Under the pieces are notes generated by a model. It had not been told where the DNA came from. It saw only the letters and a program-made list of their open reading frames with translations, and did no database searches. The position numbers were made by a program, and so were the translations under genes. Shown here in pieces: positions 27,810 to 35,648 of a DNA stretch of 64,000 nucleotides (position 1 is the stretch's first letter; each line of letters starts with the position of its first letter). The stretch covers positions 23,549 through 87,548 of the forward strand of contig DAMBHY010000010.1 in NCBI GenBank assembly GCA_032068765.1, read 5' to 3'. Source of the stretch: DAMBHY01 sp032068765. GTDB lineage: Bacteria > Bacteroidota > Bacteroidia > Bacteroidales > Dysgonomonadaceae.

Positions 27810-29567
27810 TTATTTTGATTCTTTTGGAACGGAAACAATTCCAAGTTCTTCCAACTGTTGTTTATCTACTGTTGAAGGAGCATCAATCATTACGTCGCGT
27901 CCTGCATTATTTTTAGGGAAGGCAATACAGTCACGAATGCTGTCCAATCCTGCAAAGATTGATACAAATCTATCCAACCCGAAAGCGATTCCGCCGTGTG
28001 GAGGCGCACCATATTTGAAAGCGTTCATCAAAAATCCGAACTGTTCTTGTGCTCTTTCTTCTGTGAAACCAAGCACCGAAAACATTTTCTTTTGCAAATC
28101 GCTGTTGTGAATCCTTATAGAACCGCCACCGACTTCCACTCCATTGATTACCATATCATAAGCGTTAGCGCGAACTGCGCCAGGATTACTATCCAATAAT
28201 GCGATATCTTCAGGTTTTGGAGATGTAAACGGATGGTGTTTTGCAAAATATCGGTTTAGTTCTTCGTCTTTTTCCAATAAAGGAAAATCTACCACCCAGA
28301 GGCATTGATAATTATTCTTATCACGCAATCCCAATCTTGAAGCCATTTCCAAGCGAAGTTCCGAAAGTTGTTTCTGCGTTTTTTCAGTTTCACCACCTAA
28401 GATAAGAATCAAATCTCCAGGTTGAGCATTGCAACGTTCTGCCCATTTTTTCAAATGTTCTTCTGAATAGAATTTGTCAACAGAAGATTTGAGAGTTCCA
28501 TCTTCATTGTATCTTACATAGATAAGCCCTTTGGCTCCCACTTGCGGACGTTTAACGAAATCGGTAAGTTCATCCAACTGCTTACGTGTGTACACCGAGC
28601 AACCTTTTGCGCAAATGGCACCTACATATTCCGCGCTGTCAAATACGGCGAAATCCTTACCAACAGTCAAATCCTTTATTTCCACAAAACGCATATCGAA
28701 TCGTGTATCCGGTTTGTCGGAACCATAATATTTCATCGCGTCAGCGTAAGTAATTCTTGGAAAATCAGGAATATCTATACTTTTGATTTTTTTAAAAAGA
28801 TGTTTCGTGAGTCCTTCAAACAGATTCAGTACATCTTCCTGTTCCACAAACGACATTTCGCAGTCAATTTGTGTGAATTCAGGCTGACGGTCTGCACGCA
28901 AATCTTCATCTCTGAAACATTTCACGATCTGAAAATAACGGTCGAAACCCGAAACCATCAACAATTGTTTGAAAAGTTGCGGAGATTGTGGCAAGGCATA
29001 AAATTCACCTTGATTCATACGTGAAGGCACAATAAAGTCACGTGCCCCTTCAGGAGTTGAAGCAATCAAAACAGGAGTTTCCACTTCTAGAAATCCTTTT
29101 TCATCCAAGAAGCGACGAGTTTCGAAAGCCATTTTATGACGAAGCTCCAAATTTTTGCGAACCACATCACGACGCAAATCAAGATAACGGTATTTCATGC
29201 GAATATCGTCACCGCCGTCAGTTTCTGTTTCTATAGTGAAAGGAGGAGTCTGAGAACTATTAAGTACATTCAGTTTTTCAACAATGATTTCAATCTCTCC
29301 TGTTGATATATGCGTATTTTTACTTGAACGCTCGGCAACTTTTCCTGAAACCTGAATCACGTATTCACGTCCCAATTTATTAGCCTGTTCACAAACTTGT
29401 GGATTAACTTCTTGGTTAAAGGATAATTGGGTAATGCCATATCTGTCTCGTAAGTCGATGAAGGTCATTCCTCCCATTTTACGAACGCGTGCAACCCATC
29501 CGGCAAGAGTAACATCTTTATTAACGTCTGCAAGCGTGAGTTCTCCGCATGTTGTATTTCTATACAT
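27810..29567 (-). CDS. aspS: Aspartyl-tRNA synthetase
   Basis: Charges tRNA-Asp. The 585-residue class II enzyme is of the bacterial type: an N-terminal OB-fold anticodon-binding domain (residues 1-110, GWVARVRKMGGMTFIDLRDR), motif 2 in FRDEDLRADRQPEFTQID, a GAD insertion domain between about 290 and 410, and motif 3 in GIAFGLDRFV. It is convergent with glgP and transcribed on its own. A TAAATTTGC element lies on the minus strand at 29615-29608. Confidence 0.96.
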   Translation of the reverse strand: MYRNTTCGELTLADVNKDVTLAGWVARVRKMGGMTFIDLRDRYGITQLSFNQEVNPQVCEQANKLGREYVIQVSGKVAERSSKNTHISTGEIEIIVEKLNVLNSSQTPPFTIETETDGGDDIRMKYRYLDLRRDVVRKNLELRHKMAFETRRFLDEKGFLEVETPVLIASTPEGARDFIVPSRMNQGEFYALPQSPQLFKQLLMVSGFDRYFQIVKCFRDEDLRADRQPEFTQIDCEMSFVEQEDVLNLFEGLTKHLFKKIKSIDIPDFPRITYADAMKYYGSDKPDTRFDMRFVEIKDLTVGKDFAVFDSAEYVGAICAKGCSVYTRKQLDELTDFVKRPQVGAKGLIYVRYNEDGTLKSSVDKFYSEEHLKKWAERCNAQPGDLILILGGETEKTQKQLSELRLEMASRLGLRDKNNYQCLWVVDFPLLEKDEELNRYFAKHHPFTSPKPEDIALLDSNPGAVRANAYDMVINGVEVGGGSIRIHNSDLQKKMFSVLGFTEERAQEQFGFLMNAFKYGAPPHGGIAFGLDRFVSIFAGLDSIRDCIAFPKNNAGRDVMIDAPSTVDKQQLEELGIVSVPKESK

Positions 29568-29607
29568 CTAATTTATTTTTAACTATGTAATGTTTTAAAA
29601 TAGGTTG

Positions 29608-29615
29608 CAAATTTA
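29608..29615 (-). promoter_or_regulatory. -7 element for aspS
   Basis: TAAATTTG followed by C on the minus strand, about 40 bp before the ATG at 29567. Confidence 0.45.
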
Positions 29616-29663
29616 CACAATTCTCTTATTAAAAGGAAACTATAATAAAAAAAGGAGAAAAAT

Positions 29664-29694
29664 TTTGTTAGAAGAAAAAATCATCTTATCTTTG
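29664..29694 (+). promoter_or_regulatory. Promoter of tRNA-Pro(UGG)
   Basis: TTTG at 29664-29667, 19 bp spacer, TATCTTTG at 29687-29694 followed by C. A complete match to the Bacteroidetes housekeeping promoter, 25 bp before the mature tRNA 5' end. Confidence 0.85.
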
Positions 29695-29719
29695 CATCCG
29701 CAATTCAAAAATTGCATAT

Positions 29720-29794
29720 CGGGGTGTAGCGCAGTCCGGTTAGCGCACCTGCTTTGGGAGCAGGGGGTCCCAGGTTCGAATCCTGGTACCCCGA
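29720..29794 (+). tRNA. tRNA-Pro (anticodon UGG)
   Basis: A 75-nt cloverleaf: acceptor CGGGGTG pairs with TACCCCG (one G-T pair), D arm GCGC...GCGC, anticodon stem CCTGC/GCAGG with loop TTTGGGA giving anticodon TGG, T arm CCAGG-TTCGAAT-CCTGG and discriminator A. CCA is not encoded. Confidence 0.97.
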
Positions 29795-29801
29795 CAGACG
29801 A

Positions 29802-29832
29802 AAAGAGTGTTATGAATAGCATTCTTTTTTTT
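29802..29832 (+). terminator. Terminator of tRNA-Pro(UGG)
   Basis: A 10-bp stem with two G-U pairs (AAAGAGTGTT at 29802-29811 with AGCATTCTTT at 29818-29827) followed by Ts. Confidence 0.7.
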
Positions 29833-29887
29833 GTGCCTTATAGCCTGGTCTATATCTTTTAAAAACGAATTATTCTTTCTATTTTCG

Positions 29888-29895
29888 TATATTTG
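29888..29895 (+). promoter_or_regulatory. -7 element for rlmN
   Basis: TATATTTG followed by C, 27 bp before the ATG at 29923. Confidence 0.5.
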
Positions 29896-29922
29896 CACTT
29901 ATAAGCAACACTCATTACAAAA

Positions 29923-30960
29923 ATGAACCAAAAAAAATATCTTTTGGGGATGACGCTTTCCGAAATTACGGAAGCCACAAATGCACTCCAACTCCCAAAA
30001 TTTACCGCTAAACAAATTGCAGACTGGATTTATGTCAAACGATGCACACACATTGACGAAATGACTAATATTTCCATTCGCAACCGCGATATTCTGAAAA
30101 AGCATTACGAAGTCGGAAGGAAGGAACCTCTCACAGTACAGGTATCGGAAGACGGTACAAAAAAAATGTTGTTTGAAACTTCTGATAAGCAATTTATTGA
30201 GTCGGTAAATATTCCTGAAGACGACCGACTTACAATCTGTGTATCCTCACAAATTGGTTGCAAAATGGGTTGTAAGTTTTGCATGACCGGAAGGATGGGG
30301 TTCAAGGGAAACCTATCTGTCAATGAAATTATCAATCAGGTGTATTCTGTTCCCGATTCAGAAAATCTCACGAATCTGGTGTTTATGGGAATGGGAGAAC
30401 CTTTAGATAATTATGAAAATGTCAAAAAAGTAATTGAATTATTGACTGCAGACTATGGACTAGCGTGGAGTCCGAAAAGAATCACTTTATCCACAATCGG
30501 CTTCAAACCCAAACTGATAAAATTCCTGGAAGAAACCAAATGCCATCTGGCGGTAAGCCTTCATAGTCCGTTATCCGTTCAACGCCTTACATTGATGCCT
30601 ATTGAAAAAATGTATCATGCTACTGACATTCTGGACGAATTAAGAAAACATGACTGGAGTCATCAGCGCAGACTTTCATTTGAATATATCATGTTCAAAG
30701 ATCTCAACGATTCACTTGTTTATGCGAGAGAGCTCACTAAATTACTGAACGGAATTGACTGCCGTGTCAACCTAATTCGTTTTCATGTGATTCCAAACAG
30801 CGAATTGAAGCCTTCGGATGAGAACACAATGATAAAATTCAGAGATTTTCTAACAGCTAAAGGTATTACCTGCACCATCAGAGCATCTCGCGGTGAGGAT
30901 ATTTCCGCTGCATGCGGCATGTTATCAACGGAAGAGGAAAACAATCATTCAAAAAAATAA
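29923..30960 (+). CDS. rlmN: 23S rRNA (adenine2503-C2)-methyltransferase RlmN
   Basis: A 345-residue radical-SAM methyltransferase that methylates A2503 of 23S rRNA and A37 of some tRNAs. The radical-SAM cluster motif CxxxCxxC is C113, C117, C120 (GCKMGCKFC). The two catalytic cysteines of the family are also present: one in LTICVSSQ (C106) and one near the C terminus in ISAACGML (C331). The glycine-rich MGMGEPLDNYENV SAM-binding stretch is intact. It is upstream of a DUF4837 lipoprotein and pdxA on the same strand, but a good promoter separates them. Confidence 0.95.
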   Translation: MNQKKYLLGMTLSEITEATNALQLPKFTAKQIADWIYVKRCTHIDEMTNISIRNRDILKKHYEVGRKEPLTVQVSEDGTKKMLFETSDKQFIESVNIPEDDRLTICVSSQIGCKMGCKFCMTGRMGFKGNLSVNEIINQVYSVPDSENLTNLVFMGMGEPLDNYENVKKVIELLTADYGLAWSPKRITLSTIGFKPKLIKFLEETKCHLAVSLHSPLSVQRLTLMPIEKMYHATDILDELRKHDWSHQRRLSFEYIMFKDLNDSLVYARELTKLLNGIDCRVNLIRFHVIPNSELKPSDENTMIKFRDFLTAKGITCTIRASRGEDISAACGMLSTEEENNHSKK

Positions 30961-31040
30961 TACGAAAACTGAAACATCTCTTATCAACTATTTATTTGAA
31001 CATCTTATTGGTAAATTAATTATAAATTAAGCGTATACGA

Positions 31041-31071
31041 TTTGGTTTTCATTCAAATGATAGTATTTTTG
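31041..31071 (+). promoter_or_regulatory. Promoter of the DUF4837-pdxA unit
   Basis: TTTG at 31041-31044, 19 bp spacer, TATTTTTG at 31064-31071. A full consensus match, 35 bp before the ATG at 31107. Confidence 0.75.
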
Positions 31072-31106
31072 TTTTAGTAAAAATATACCCATAAAACAGA
31101 TACAAT

Positions 31107-32129
31107 ATGAAACATCTTGCTATTTGGTCGTTAATTATTGGCACGGTTCTCGGATTAACTTCGTGCAATAATTTTTCCAACAGTTTATTATCCGCTTCAG
31201 CAGCAACAAGTGAAGCTTTGGTATTGATGGAAGATGCGGGTTATAATGGAGTTGCCGGCGAGGCTGTGAAAGATTTATTAAAATCTCCGGTAAAAGGATT
31301 GCCTCAGATTGAACCCAACTTTACCATTATTCAAGTTTCCCCTCAAAATTTTTCGAGCACATTCAAAATGGTGCGCAACATTGTTATCCCCGAGATCTCA
31401 AATATTTATTCAAAGCCATCACTTAAAGCTGATTTGGATAAATACGCAATGGGACAACTAGTTTTGAAAATAAATGCTCCTGATACAGCAACCTTCGTAA
31501 AATTTGTCACCGAAAATAAAGAAGATATTGTTAATTATATCCTTCAAAAAGAATTGACACGTACGGCAACCTTTGTAAAACAACAATCGGGTACAGCGCA
31601 AGGAGACCTTCAAGAGATGTTCGGCATCAATTTTTATTATCCAAAAGGAATTCCTAATATTGTCAAAAAAACTGATTTTTACTGGGCAACCAACAATGCA
31701 CCGCAAGCAAGGAAAGACGTAGTTGTATATCAATATCCTTACAAATCCGAAAAACAATTTGAGTTGGATTCGTTGGTAAAAAGACGCAATGAGTTCTTAG
31801 GACAACATATCAAAGGAAGTTATAATTCGCAAATGACCACAGCAGTTAAGTCCTACACACCGGATTACAGAAGAATTACCGTGGATGGATTATTTCGCGC
31901 AGAATTCAGAGGATTGTGGGAAATGACAACAGATATGATGGGCGGTCCGTTTGTTTCTCAAGCTATTGTAAACCCGATTACTAATAAAATTGTAGTGGCA
32001 GAAGTTTTCGTATTTGCACCTGAGACAGACAAGAGAAATCTTATTCGCAATCTTGAAGCATCGCTATATACATTAAGCATTTACGACCCTGCAAAAGCAA
32101 ATGTAGAATCCAATAAAGAAAAGAAATAA
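31107..32129 (+). CDS. DUF4837 lipoprotein
   Basis: A 340-residue lipoprotein with signal peptide and lipobox ending GLTSC (cysteine 20). I recognise the DUF4837 family, restricted to Bacteroidetes and of unknown function. Features of note are the early VLMEDAGYNGVAGEAVKDLL segment and the RRITVDGLFRAEFRGLWEM stretch near the C terminus, followed by MGGPFVSQ. It shares an operon with pdxA, 23 bp downstream, and follows rlmN; this neighbourhood recurs in related genomes to my knowledge, though the link is not explained. Confidence 0.82.
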   Translation: MKHLAIWSLIIGTVLGLTSCNNFSNSLLSASAATSEALVLMEDAGYNGVAGEAVKDLLKSPVKGLPQIEPNFTIIQVSPQNFSSTFKMVRNIVIPEISNIYSKPSLKADLDKYAMGQLVLKINAPDTATFVKFVTENKEDIVNYILQKELTRTATFVKQQSGTAQGDLQEMFGINFYYPKGIPNIVKKTDFYWATNNAPQARKDVVVYQYPYKSEKQFELDSLVKRRNEFLGQHIKGSYNSQMTTAVKSYTPDYRRITVDGLFRAEFRGLWEMTTDMMGGPFVSQAIVNPITNKIVVAEVFVFAPETDKRNLIRNLEASLYTLSIYDPAKANVESNKEKK

Positions 32130-32152
32130 AATCTTTATATAATTAAAACTTT

Positions 32153-33247
32153 ATGTCCAAATTACTAAGAATAGGAATTTCGCACGGCGATATTAATGGT
32201 ATCGGGTATGAAATCCTATTAAAAACTTTTTCTGACGAAAGAATGATGGAGCTATGTACTCCCGTGATTTATGGCTCATCTAAAGTTATTTCGTATTACA
32301 GAAAAGCCCTGAATACTCCACCCATTCCCATCAATATAATTTCTTCAGCAAATGAAATAAATGAAGGACAAATTAATCTTGTGAACTGCGTTGTGGAAGA
32401 TGTAAAAATTGATATGGGAACTGCTACACCAACATCGGGAGCAGCGGCTTTCAAAGCTCTAGACACTGCCTGCGACGATTTAAAAAATCATATAATTGAT
32501 GCATTGGTGACACTGCCTATCAATAAAGATGCCATTCAAAGTGAAAATTTTAATTTCCCGGGACATACTGAGTTTTTGGAAAGTCGTTTTGCGGAGAATG
32601 ATGACAAAGCACTGATGATATTGGCTACAGACACACTTCGTGTAGCTCTTGTGACAACCCATCTTCCTATAAATGAAGTTTCCACAAATATTACTCAAGA
32701 TAAGATTCTTGAAAAATTACGATTGTTACAACAAACATTGCGTCGAGACTTCAAAGTTGAAGTTCCGAGAATTGCCGTATTGGGATTAAATCCGCACGCG
32801 GGAGAAAACGGATTGCTTGGTTCAGAAGAAAATGAAATCATCGCACCGGCAATTAAACTGGCTCAGGATGAAAACATTATGTGTGCTGGACCTTTTGCTT
32901 CCGACGGTTTTTTTGGAACGTCACGTTATAAAGATTTCGACGCTGTTTTAGCAATGTATCACGATCAGGGACTTATCCCTTTCAAATCCATCGCAATGGA
33001 TTATGGCGTGAATTTCACTGCCGGATTACAAATTGTCCGCACCTCCCCCGATCATGGGACAGGTTATGATATTGCAGGAAAGAATGAAGCATCTGAAGAA
33101 TCATTCAGACAAGCAATCTACATGGCAGTAGATATTTATAAAAATAGAAAAAATTGGGATGAAGCCAGAAAGAATCCTCTCAAAAAAATGTTTTACGACC
33201 GAGGAAGAGACGACGAGAAACTAGATTTGACTAAAGATGAAAATTAA
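32153..33247 (+). CDS. pdxA: 4-hydroxythreonine-4-phosphate dehydrogenase
   Basis: Oxidises 4-phosphohydroxy-L-threonine in the DXP-dependent pathway to pyridoxal phosphate. The 364-residue protein contains the family motifs: ISHGDINGIGYEIL at the N terminus, TLPINKDAI, the metal histidine in FPGHTEFLE, LGLNPHAGENG and MYHDQGLIPFK. It is about 35 residues longer than the E. coli enzyme at the C terminus, ending in a charged tail. It is cotranscribed with the DUF4837 gene and ends at a terminator. Confidence 0.94.
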   Translation: MSKLLRIGISHGDINGIGYEILLKTFSDERMMELCTPVIYGSSKVISYYRKALNTPPIPINIISSANEINEGQINLVNCVVEDVKIDMGTATPTSGAAAFKALDTACDDLKNHIIDALVTLPINKDAIQSENFNFPGHTEFLESRFAENDDKALMILATDTLRVALVTTHLPINEVSTNITQDKILEKLRLLQQTLRRDFKVEVPRIAVLGLNPHAGENGLLGSEENEIIAPAIKLAQDENIMCAGPFASDGFFGTSRYKDFDAVLAMYHDQGLIPFKSIAMDYGVNFTAGLQIVRTSPDHGTGYDIAGKNEASEESFRQAIYMAVDIYKNRKNWDEARKNPLKKMFYDRGRDDEKLDLTKDEN

Positions 33248-33263
33248 AAATTTCATTTAATAA

Positions 33264-33300
33264 AAAGGGTACGAAATGGGTTCATCTCGTACCTTTTTTT
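33264..33300 (+). terminator. Terminator of pdxA
   Basis: GGTACGA (33268-33274) pairs with TCGTACC (33287-33293), followed by seven Ts. Confidence 0.8.
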
Positions 33301-33312
33301 GCTATTAATAAA

Positions 33313-34270
33313 TTAAATTCTCATTAAAGGTCGAAGATTCTCATTCCAAATCTTATTAAAAACATACGCTAACAGCAAAGAAAATGCAATGATGACTAAT
33401 GAATATATATATTCATTATTTCCCACCAGATCCTTGCTTAATAAGGCAATCAATCCACCATGAATCAAATATATTTCGAATGAAATCTTACTCAAAAATT
33501 TAAATAAATTATTTCTATATGGAAAAGGCAGATAACTAACGATTGAAAAAACGACAATTGTGATAACAAGATATGGAAATATCAGTAATTTTTCAATCTT
33601 CAAATAGATAAAAAAAATTACAAGAATAGTGCTCAGTAAGATAAATAAGGGTTTTCTGACAATTAAAGAAAGCGTTGTTTCATATTTACAAAAAACAATA
33701 CCTGCCCCAAAAGCATAAGTCTGTATCCACCAATTCCGATGATATCCTAAATAGTAGGTTGTAACAATATATATTGTGCTTAACAAAAAAACAATAAGTA
33801 TTGCCATTCTGTCGTCTTTGCTGTACTGAAAACCTATATAGAAAAAGACATAAAAGTATATTAAAGAAAAGATAAACCAGGTATTAGGCAACGGAGTATA
33901 TCCTTTGAATATTAAGTCATAAAAAATATTTAAAGGCAACGGTTTCTTTAATAAATGAACTGCAATGAGATATATAATCGTTATTAAAAGCATCGGAATA
34001 AATATTGTTAGAATCCTCTTTTTTAAAAAAGTATTCAAATAACTATCGCCTTTTATTAAATACGATTTTGTAATTCCATATCCTGAAATAAAAAAAGAAC
34101 ACCGCAACAACCGTAGTTCCCAACTTATTCACTAAAGAGAAGAAAAATATGTCAGTAACATACGAAAGATGAGAGAATACAATCATCAAAGCCAGTATTC
34201 CTTTCAGGTTATTGGTCAATTCTTTATGGACGATGCTTTTTTTATTTCCATATGACCCTATAGGAAGCAA
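33313..34270 (-). pseudogene. Acyltransferase family 3 membrane protein, frameshifted
   Basis: Two overlapping frames make one acyltransferase-3 protein. The first (34270-34043) gives NNLKGILALMIVFSHLSYV, the usual first helix, and stops soon after VVAVFFF. The second (from about 34110) resumes with FISGYGITKSYLIKGDSYLN and runs through about eight membrane helices to 33313. The break is at a run of seven Ts in coding sense (plus-strand A at 34090-34096). Removing one T restores a continuous 318-residue protein of normal family length. The start is unclear: a TTG immediately follows the stop of the upstream gene at 34271. Products of this family transfer acyl groups to surface glycans or lipids. 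It may be a true mutation, a phase-variable run or an assembly error. Confidence 0.75.
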
Positions 34271-35443
34271 TTATAGATACTTCGCAATTTCACTTTCTAG
34301 AGCAGCATAATTTTCCACTCGGGAAACAATATTGCCATGTCGGTCAATAATCAAATCTGTTGGGATATTACGCAGATTATATTGCGATAAAACTTCAGAA
34401 TATACAGATTGCGGATCGCGAACAGTTATCCAAGGAAGATTCACAGCTGCATTTTTCCAAAGATGTTCTTCCGAATCTAAAGATACCTGATAGATTTCCA
34501 AACCTTTAGATTTGTTTCTATTGTAAATGCCATTCAGTTTGATATTGTGTTCAGGCGAAAATTCAGCGGAGTAGACTGTAAAATCTATTACAACCAATTT
34601 ACCTTTCAGGTCGGAAAGCTTTTTCATAGTTCCATTCACATCAGGATAAGTGAAATCAGGAGCTTGTAAAGCATTAACGACATTGGCTTTTTCGAAAATC
34701 TCGTTTTGCTGCTGAGCCATCTTGCGGCTTTTCATTGCAGTCAATACAAAATCATGAAGGTGTTTTGTACGTGGAGTATTGGGATATTTCTGATCCCAGG
34801 AAGTAGCCACAGCTCCAAACAATCCCAAATCTACTCTTTCTTCGGGATTAAAAATCAAATAATCACCCACTTTTTGGAAAGCGGCATAATATGCAGCAGC
34901 ACTAGCAGGATTGGAAAGAATGAGACCTGTAGCGAATTTCTTATAATCTTTCAATGCGGAATCCAAGTTTTGGATATAAGTCACATCGTCTATTGTTTTT
35001 GCATCGTGCTCTTTGTTGAGGCGCTGCAAAGTGGATGCAAATCTGGCTTGCTCTTTATTAATTTCCTTTATCTGATTGTTTACTGGAGAATTTTCCACAA
35101 TCAATGTATTGGGTAAATCTTTCACATCTCCTGACAGTTCGTATTGTTTAGCCGAATCGGCTGTAAAAGTAGCCTGTTGTTCATCTACCTGAAGAATATA
35201 GAATTCTGGATTTTTGGGAGCTTCCTGTTTAAATGTAAAACTTCCGTTATTTCCTGATTTCACAGAGTCGATAATTGAAATTCCATCCAAACCTAAATGT
35301 CCTAGATAAATCATTTTGCCGTAGGCTCCGGTGAGCGTACCGGTTATTTTCATATTTTTCCCGTTATCGGAACAAGACGCAATCACAACCATGCATATTC
35401 CCAAAAGAATCATGCGGGTAACGTTTTTCATATTTAATCTCAT
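34271..35443 (-). CDS. TlpA-like lipoprotein without active-site cysteines
   Basis: A 390-residue lipoprotein. A lipobox (VVIASC) follows the signal helix. An N-terminal DUF4369-type domain (about 30-130) is followed by a helical linker and an AhpC/TSA-TlpA thioredoxin fold from about residue 255 (APDFTYPDVNGTMKKLSDL). Where the family has WCxxC it reads VIDFTVYSAEFSPEHN, so both catalytic cysteines are missing; the cis-proline region (NIPTDLIIDRHG) is retained. It therefore cannot be a standard thiol reductase and may be a binding or structural relative. An alternative start is the ATG at 35431. The frameshifted acyltransferase gene begins directly at its stop. Confidence 0.85.
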   Translation of the reverse strand: MRLNMKNVTRMILLGICMVVIASCSDNGKNMKITGTLTGAYGKMIYLGHLGLDGISIIDSVKSGNNGSFTFKQEAPKNPEFYILQVDEQQATFTADSAKQYELSGDVKDLPNTLIVENSPVNNQIKEINKEQARFASTLQRLNKEHDAKTIDDVTYIQNLDSALKDYKKFATGLILSNPASAAAYYAAFQKVGDYLIFNPEERVDLGLFGAVATSWDQKYPNTPRTKHLHDFVLTAMKSRKMAQQQNEIFEKANVVNALQAPDFTYPDVNGTMKKLSDLKGKLVVIDFTVYSAEFSPEHNIKLNGIYNRNKSKGLEIYQVSLDSEEHLWKNAAVNLPWITVRDPQSVYSEVLSQYNLRNIPTDLIIDRHGNIVSRVENYAALESEIAKYL

Positions 35444-35597
35444 TTAAATTGTTATTTATATATGACCGCAAAGTAAATCATTTTTTAGATAATATTAAAA
35501 AGACATCTTTTTTCGCACACGTATATTAGACTTATAGAATCTTCAAATATTTCTATAAATTAAAGCCTTACACCTCCGATTAGTGGAAACTTTATCG

Positions 35598-35605
35598 TAT
35601 ATTTG
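35598..35605 (+). promoter_or_regulatory. -7 element for pnp
   Basis: TATATTTG followed by C, 43 bp before the ATG at 35649. Confidence 0.5.
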
Positions 35606-35648
35606 CGTAATTTTTGATGTTAAAAAGACAAAACAATAAATTATTTTT

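Noticed and set aside
29605..29862. Open frames running through the tRNA-Pro gene on both strands
   Set aside because: The region is fully explained by the tRNA with its promoter and terminator; the peptides have no family resemblance.
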